Shown: one piece after another, positions 6,132 to 10,162 of the stretch
How positions within the stretch are numbered: the first letter of the stretch is position 1
Layout: the number at the start of each line of letters is the position of its first letter
Source of the DNA: Candidatus Rokuibacteriota bacterium
Lineage (GTDB): Bacteria > JAUVQV01
DNA length: 10,162 nucleotides
Assembly: GCA_030597995.1 (NCBI GenBank)
Contig: JAUVQV010000012.1
Coordinates: forward strand, 1-10,162
Direction of reading: 5' to 3'
Program-made: the position numbers and the translations under genes
The notes under the pieces: model-generated
What the model was told of the DNA's origin: nothing
Databases searched by the model: none
What the model saw: the letters and a program-made list of their open reading frames with translations, nothing else

Positions 6132-7400
6132 TCACTCGTGCCGCAGCGCCTCGATGGGATCGAGGCTGGCGGCGCGTACCGCCGGGTAGATCCCGAATAT
6201 GATGCCCACGCCCATACTGATACCGAGGGAGAGCACCAGACTGAAGGCGCTGATCACGGTCGGCATCCCGGCAAATCGGGTGACCAGCCACGGGAAGAGT
6301 AATCCGATCCCGATGCCGATCAATCCTCCGGTGGTAGAGAGGACGACCGTCTCGATTAAAAACTGCCCCACAATCTGTTTTCTCTTGGCGCCGATCGCCC
6401 GCCGGATCCCGATTTCCCGCGTCCGTTCGGTGACCGAAGCCAGCATGATATTCATGATCCCGATCCCACCCACCAGCAAGCTGATGGCGGCAATAGAACC
6501 CAGGACGATATTGAAGGTCCGCTTGGTCGCCTCCGCCTGGCGCAGGAGGGCCAGGGGAACACTAACGCGGTAATCGGTTTTTTTGTGAAATCTTTTGAGC
6601 ATGGCCTCGATCCCCGAAGCCGTCGGCTCCACTTCATCGAGGGTGTGTACTTCGACGATCATCTGGTGCAGCTCCACTAATTCCCTGATCCGCGATCCTG
6701 CGGCTCGCTGGGAAAAGATATCCCCGAAGCGCTCTCGGGCGAGCTCGATCGGGAGATAGGCATCTATATCCTGGTCGGGTGCCTGGATCTCCCCGCCGAA
6801 ACCTCCTTCACTTTTGACAATTCCGATTACCTCAAAGAAATTTCCCCCGATGCGCAGGGGCTGCCCGATAGTATTTCCGGTGGCGAGGAGCTTGCGGGCC
6901 CCGTGTTCCGTAAGGACCACCACGCTGCCCCGGGAGTCTCTGTCCCGCGATCCCAGAACACGACCGGCGAGGACCGGACGTTTTACCAGATCGAACCAGT
7001 TCGGGGTCGTCCCGACCACCCGCAGGTCCAGCGTCCTCTCCCCCAGGCGCCCTTCTTTCCGGATGAGCTTGACGGGGACGATCCGCCTGATACTGGAAAA
7101 ACCCTCTGCCAAACGAACCTCGTCCTCATACAGGAGGCCGTAGATACTCATACGAACCCGGACCACACTGCTCTCTTCCTCCAGCGGTTTCATCGAGGAG
7201 ATGATAATGTTGTTGCTCCCCAGCTTCCGGATCTGCTCCAGGGCCTCCTGGCTGGCGCCCTCGCCGACCGCCAGCATGGCGATGACGCTGCCCACCCCGA
7301 AAACTACGCCCAGCATCGTCAGGAAGGACCGAAGCTTGTGCAGCAGCAGATTCTTGATCCCCAGCCGGACATTGCGCACCAGCCTCGAATGCCGCTTCAA
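6132..7400 (-). CDS. MacB/FtsX-type ABC transporter permease
   Basis: This gene encodes 422 residues with the MacB permease plan: TM1 at about 24-47, a large periplasmic domain (about 48-290) and three more TM segments near 296-321, 345-372 and 384-405. The coupling-helix signature TEREIGIRRAIGAKR-like block is seen as TREIGIRRAIGAKRKQI (327-343), and the C-terminus ends with YPAVRAASLDPIEALRHE (405-422), as in the family. It works as a dimer with two ATPase subunits as a mechanotransmitter that drives periplasmic substrates out through an adaptor and an outer-membrane channel. The start is TTG at 7400, overlapping the ATPase stop as TTGA, with GAGGG about 6 bases upstream. Unlike the single-chain E. 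coli MacB, the ATPase is a separate gene. The substrate cannot be read from the sequence; macrolides, peptides, siderophores or lipids are all known for relatives. Confidence 0.92.
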   Translation of the reverse strand: MKRHSRLVRNVRLGIKNLLLHKLRSFLTMLGVVFGVGSVIAMLAVGEGASQEALEQIRKLGSNNIIISSMKPLEEESSVVRVRMSIYGLLYEDEVRLAEGFSSIRRIVPVKLIRKEGRLGERTLDLRVVGTTPNWFDLVKRPVLAGRVLGSRDRDSRGSVVVLTEHGARKLLATGNTIGQPLRIGGNFFEVIGIVKSEGGFGGEIQAPDQDIDAYLPIELARERFGDIFSQRAAGSRIRELVELHQMIVEVHTLDEVEPTASGIEAMLKRFHKKTDYRVSVPLALLRQAEATKRTFNIVLGSIAAISLLVGGIGIMNIMLASVTERTREIGIRRAIGAKRKQIVGQFLIETVVLSTTGGLIGIGIGLLFPWLVTRFAGMPTVISAFSLVLSLGISMGVGIIFGIYPAVRAASLDPIEALRHE

Positions 7401-8098
7401 GGTCTTCCCTCGGTGCGTTCGATGACACCGTCCTTCATGAAAAGGCGCTGCCCGGCGTATGCGGCGATCTCCGCTTCGTGGGTCACCATGATGATGGTTT
7501 TGCCACGCTCGTTCAGTCCTGAGAGAAGCCGCATGATCTCCACCCCGGTGGTCGAGTCGACGTTCCCGGTGGGTTCGTCCGCTAGAATGAGCGACGGATC
7601 ATTGGCCAGTGCCCGGGCGATAGCCACTCTCTGCTGCTGTCCCCCTGACAATTCCATCGGCCGGTGGCGGAGGCGCTCACCCAGACCGAGCTGGCGGGCC
7701 AGCTCCCGGGCTCGCCCGGCGCTCTCCTCCGGATCCCACCCCAGGTAATAGAGCGGCAGCTGGATGTTTTCCTCCACCGTCAGCTGGGGAATCAGGTTGA
7801 AACTCTGGAATACGAATCCCAGGTGCCGAAGACGCAGCTCGCTGAGGGCATCATCGTCGAGGGCACCAACGTCCTGGCTCTTCAGGGTATATCGACCGGA
7901 GGTGGGGCGGTCCAGGCAGCCGAGCAGGTTGAGCAAAGTGCTCTTACCGGAACCGCTCGGCCCCATAACGGCCCAGAAACTGGCATGCTCAAAAGAGGCG
8001 GTGATTCCAGCCAGCGCCTGAACCTCCTGAGTTCCCATCCGGTATGTCTTGCGGACATCATCCAGGCAGGCTTCCGTGCAGCTCTCTCCGGTGCTCAC
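7397..8098 (-). CDS. MacB/LolD-type ABC transporter ATP-binding protein
   Basis: This gene encodes 233 residues, a complete nucleotide-binding subunit. It has Walker A GPSGSGKST (46-54), the Q-loop in FVFQSFNLIPQLTVEEN (95-111), the signature LSGGQQQRVAIARAL (150-164), Walker B LILADEPTGNVD (170-181) with catalytic Glu 175, and the switch His 207 in VTHE. This FQSFNL-LT-EN and DEPTGNVD combination is typical of the MacB/LolD/FtsE group that partners FtsX-like permeases. I start it at the GTG at 8098, which overlaps the adaptor stop as GTGA and has GAGG 6 bases upstream. An ATG at 8158 would add 20 residues of Arg/Ser-rich sequence overlapping the adaptor gene, with no family resemblance. The gene overlaps the permease at its 3' end by four bases, so the two subunits should be made together. 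Confidence 0.93.
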   Translation of the reverse strand: MSTGESCTEACLDDVRKTYRMGTQEVQALAGITASFEHASFWAVMGPSGSGKSTLLNLLGCLDRPTSGRYTLKSQDVGALDDDALSELRLRHLGFVFQSFNLIPQLTVEENIQLPLYYLGWDPEESAGRARELARQLGLGERLRHRPMELSGGQQQRVAIARALANDPSLILADEPTGNVDSTTGVEIMRLLSGLNERGKTIIMVTHEAEIAAYAGQRLFMKDGVIERTEGRP

Positions 8099-9813
8099 TC
8101 CTCGCCTCGTCGAGTTGGACCGGCCGGTTGCGGGTCTCGCCCTCTTTCCTGTTGCCACTGTCGCCTAGCGGCGGCACGCTCTTGGGGCGACATTTTTCCC
8201 GGACGCCGGCTCATTTCCCCGCCCTGCCCGGCCTCCGAGAGCGGCCCCTTCCCGCGGCCTGCAGCCGGAGAACCTTCCTTCAGGTCATTGCCGACCACCG
8301 AATTCTCCGTGCCTCTCTCGACCTCGGCGGAAGCCAGAGGTGGGGTGAGCAGCACCCGCTCCCCCGGCTCGAGACCGGCAATAATTCTCACCATGCGGTT
8401 GTTATCCAGGCCGATGTCAACCTGCCGCGGCAGCCAGTCACCGCCCTCGAACACATAGGCCGTCGTCTTCCCCGCCACCCGCAGCACCGCCTGGACGGGA
8501 ACAAAGGTGGCATCCTCGTAATTAGCGACGATGATCTCGGCGCGGCAGCTCATGCCGGTGCGCAGATCAGGACCGTCCCCGTCAAGGTAGACCTCGGTTT
8601 TGTAGACCTTGAGGTCGGGATTGAGAAAAAGACTCTGGGCATCCGGGAGCGGGGCAACCTTACCCACCCGGCCGGTGAACTGTTTCCCCGGCAGCGCGTC
8701 CACGGTAATCCGAACCGGCAGGCCGAGGGAGATCTTGTCCAGGCTGGATTCATGGACCTTGACCTCCGCCATGAAAGAAGCGGCGGTGGGCAGGTAGATC
8801 AGGTCTTGAAGCTCCCGCACTTCCTGTCCTTCGTCGAGAGGCTCTACGTTGCCCCGCCAGTTCGCCTTGGCGCTGGTGGAATACACCACCATCCCGTCCG
8901 CAGGAGCGTTGATTTTCGTTTTCGCAATCTGTTCTTCGCTCTTTTCCAGTTTGCTCTGCTGCCGCTCGAACTCAGACTTTTTTGCCCGCAAATCGGCCGT
9001 CGCCTGGACCAGGTCGGCGTCCACTCTCCTCCTGGTGCGTTCGAGAGCCATCGTGCTTTGCCTCACATCGCTCTCGAGCTGGGCCAGCTTGCGCTGGTAG
9101 GTGAACTTTCGCAGCAGGTCCAGATCGGCCCGGACGAGCTCCAGGTCGAGCTTCGCCTTCTTGGCCGCCAGCTCATCAGCCTGCAGCTCGGACTGCGAGA
9201 GGTATTTTTCAGCGAACAACACTTTGGACCAGGTCAATTTTTCTTCCGATCGCTGCAACTCTTCTTCGGCGAGGATGATCTTGGCCTCGCCTTCCCTGAC
9301 TTGCTGGGGGAACTCCCCATCCACGTAATTCTTGAGGTCTTCCTTTGCGAAAGTCACTGCCAGCTCCGCCTTGTCGGTATCACTCTGGGCCTGATTTTTC
9401 ACCACCTCGAGGTTCTCCCGGGCCCGGATAAAAACCGCCTCCGCGTTCTGCACTTTGATCTGCTGATCGACCTTCTGATCCTCCAGGCGGCTGGAATCCA
9501 GTTCCACCAGGAGTTCCCCCTTTTTCACGCGCGTCCCCTCGGGAATCAGGTACAGGATCGTCGTCCGTCCTTCCACCTCGCTCTTGATGATCACCTGTTC
9601 CCGGGCCTTGATGGTTCCGGATTCGGTCACACTGATCTTGAGGGGGCCGCGCCGGACTTCAAAGGCCGGTTGCTCCGAGAGGATCATGTCACCGCGGCGG
9701 GCGTTGCGAAGTGCCGCCACCCCGACACCGACTACGAGTGCCACAAGGCCTACGGCCAGCCACAGAGATCTGCGGCTCAGACCCCTTCTAATACCATCGT
9801 CAGGATTACCCAC
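8095..9813 (-). CDS. HlyD/MacA-type periplasmic adaptor subunit
   Basis: This gene encodes 572 residues. A single membrane anchor lies at about 17-35 (LWLAVGLVALVVGVGVAAL). The first lipoyl half-motif is about 72-108 (QVIIKSEVEGRT... LVELDSSRLEDQ). A long alpha-helical hairpin rich in Glu, Lys and Arg follows (about 109-298), then the second lipoyl half INAPADGMVVY (301-311), a beta-barrel (about 345-432) and a membrane-proximal domain (about 433-490). The C-terminal tail (about 495-572) is Gly/Pro/Arg/Glu-rich and looks disordered. The protein would span the periplasm between the permease and a TolC-like channel. At 572 residues it is clearly longer than E. coli MacA (about 370), because of the long hairpin and the tail. 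GTG at 9813 is the start: AGGAG lies 7 bases upstream, and it overlaps the stop of the preceding channel gene by 8 bases. Its own stop overlaps the ATPase start. Confidence 0.92.
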   Translation of the reverse strand: MGNPDDGIRRGLSRRSLWLAVGLVALVVGVGVAALRNARRGDMILSEQPAFEVRRGPLKISVTESGTIKAREQVIIKSEVEGRTTILYLIPEGTRVKKGELLVELDSSRLEDQKVDQQIKVQNAEAVFIRARENLEVVKNQAQSDTDKAELAVTFAKEDLKNYVDGEFPQQVREGEAKIILAEEELQRSEEKLTWSKVLFAEKYLSQSELQADELAAKKAKLDLELVRADLDLLRKFTYQRKLAQLESDVRQSTMALERTRRRVDADLVQATADLRAKKSEFERQQSKLEKSEEQIAKTKINAPADGMVVYSTSAKANWRGNVEPLDEGQEVRELQDLIYLPTAASFMAEVKVHESSLDKISLGLPVRITVDALPGKQFTGRVGKVAPLPDAQSLFLNPDLKVYKTEVYLDGDGPDLRTGMSCRAEIIVANYEDATFVPVQAVLRVAGKTTAYVFEGGDWLPRQVDIGLDNNRMVRIIAGLEPGERVLLTPPLASAEVERGTENSVVGNDLKEGSPAAGRGKGPLSEAGQGGEMSRRPGKMSPQERAAARRQWQQERGRDPQPAGPTRRGEE

Positions 9814-10162
9814 CTTCCATCTCCTGCGGGGAATACTCCCGCCAGAGTCCCGCCGCGCTCACGTGCAGCACTCCCAGGTCGCGTTGCAGCTCCAGCTCCG
9901 CCACGCGATAATCGACCAGGGCCGCAGTGTAGGCATTCTGAGCGTTCAGCAAGGCTTCCTGGGCCTCCAATAGATCACGGATTTGCGCGCGTCCGGCCTG
10001 GAGAAAGAGGTCGGTGCTCCTCACCCGCCTCCGGGCCAATTCGTCAGCCTTGGATTGTATCTTGTGACCCTCACGGGTATCGAGCAGGTCCCGGAGCTTG
10101 TTGCGCACCTCACTTTTTATCAGGTCTTACTGCTCCTGCACGCCCCGCACTACCTTCTCCAA
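9806..10162 (-). pseudogene. TolC-family outer-membrane efflux channel, 3' part, interrupted by an in-frame TAA
   Basis: The C-terminal part of an outer-membrane factor is readable to its TAA at 9806-9808. The block RSTDLFLQAGRAQIRDLLEA, then QEALLNAQNAYTAALVDYRVAEL and QRDLGVL, is the periplasmic helix and terminal repeat pattern of TolC-like channels. Reading upstream in the same frame, a TAA (complement of 10127-10129) interrupts the helix: LEKVVRGVQEQ, stop, DLIKSEVRNK. Sequence on both sides continues the same amphipathic pattern, so the stop has probably replaced one sense codon rather than ended a separate gene. TAA is a normal stop here, since this gene and the PilZ gene both end with it. 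The downstream part could begin at GTG 10106-10108, but no good ribosome-binding site precedes it, and a fragment of about 100 residues could not form a channel. A base-call error at this one position would restore the gene. The rest lies beyond the right edge. The overlap with the adaptor start shows they belong to one operon. Confidence 0.72.

Noticed and set aside
8099..8158. Upstream ATG (8158) for the ATPase gene
   Set aside because: The added 20 residues are low-complexity sequence overlapping the adaptor gene; the GTG at 8098 has GAGG 6 bases upstream and a GTGA overlap.
7664..8458. Plus-strand open frame of 264 codons opposite the ATPase and adaptor genes
   Set aside because: Antisense shadow of two well-supported genes, with no recognisable domain.

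Overview
This high-GC window reads as a chromosomal segment of a Gram-negative bacterium. The evidence is an envelope-spanning efflux operon with an outer-membrane channel gene, an exported protein and an orphan membrane hybrid kinase. The gene styles (HDFNN-type hybrid kinase, PilZ protein, YkgJ-like cysteine-cluster protein, split MacB system) would fit a Desulfobacterota/deltaproteobacterial or related lineage. That placement is inference from protein style only, since there is no rRNA or marker gene here.

Layout. Positions 1-269 (minus strand, running off the left edge) hold the N-terminal 89 codons of a QTMAN/GTDC1-like glycosyltransferase (DUF3524 type). A divergent spacer (270-448) separates it from a plus-strand block: a small exported protein of unknown function (449-1036), an MgtC/SapB-family membrane protein (1209-1880) behind an extended -10 promoter with an AT-rich dyad and a possible 16-codon leader ORF, and a YkgJ-type cysteine-cluster protein (1937-2440). 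From 2479 to the right edge every gene is on the minus strand. Read in the direction of transcription they are: the 3' part of a TolC-family channel gene with an in-frame TAA (9806-10162), an HlyD/MacA-type adaptor (8095-9813), an ABC ATPase (7397-8098), a MacB/FtsX-type permease (6132-7400), a degenerate receiver-PilZ protein (5408-6049), orotate phosphoribosyltransferase PyrE (4679-5260) and a 730-residue membrane hybrid histidine kinase (2479-4671).

How the genes work together. The four right-hand genes overlap end to start (8 bp, GTGA, TTGA) and encode a tripartite MacAB-TolC-like exporter with the ATPase and permease as separate proteins. The channel gene appears broken by a nonsense codon near the window edge. 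pyrE and the hybrid kinase are separated by only 7 bp, and the kinase has a TTG start with its own Shine-Dalgarno, so they are probably co-transcribed. MgtC and the cysteine-cluster protein are probably also co-transcribed.

No rRNA, tRNA, CRISPR array, insertion sequence or prophage gene was seen. No gene-free stretch exceeds about 180 bases. I see no strong case for a wholly new system. The best leads are the truncated QTMAN-like gene, the interrupted channel gene, the possible leader ORF before mgtC, and the pyrE-kinase pairing.
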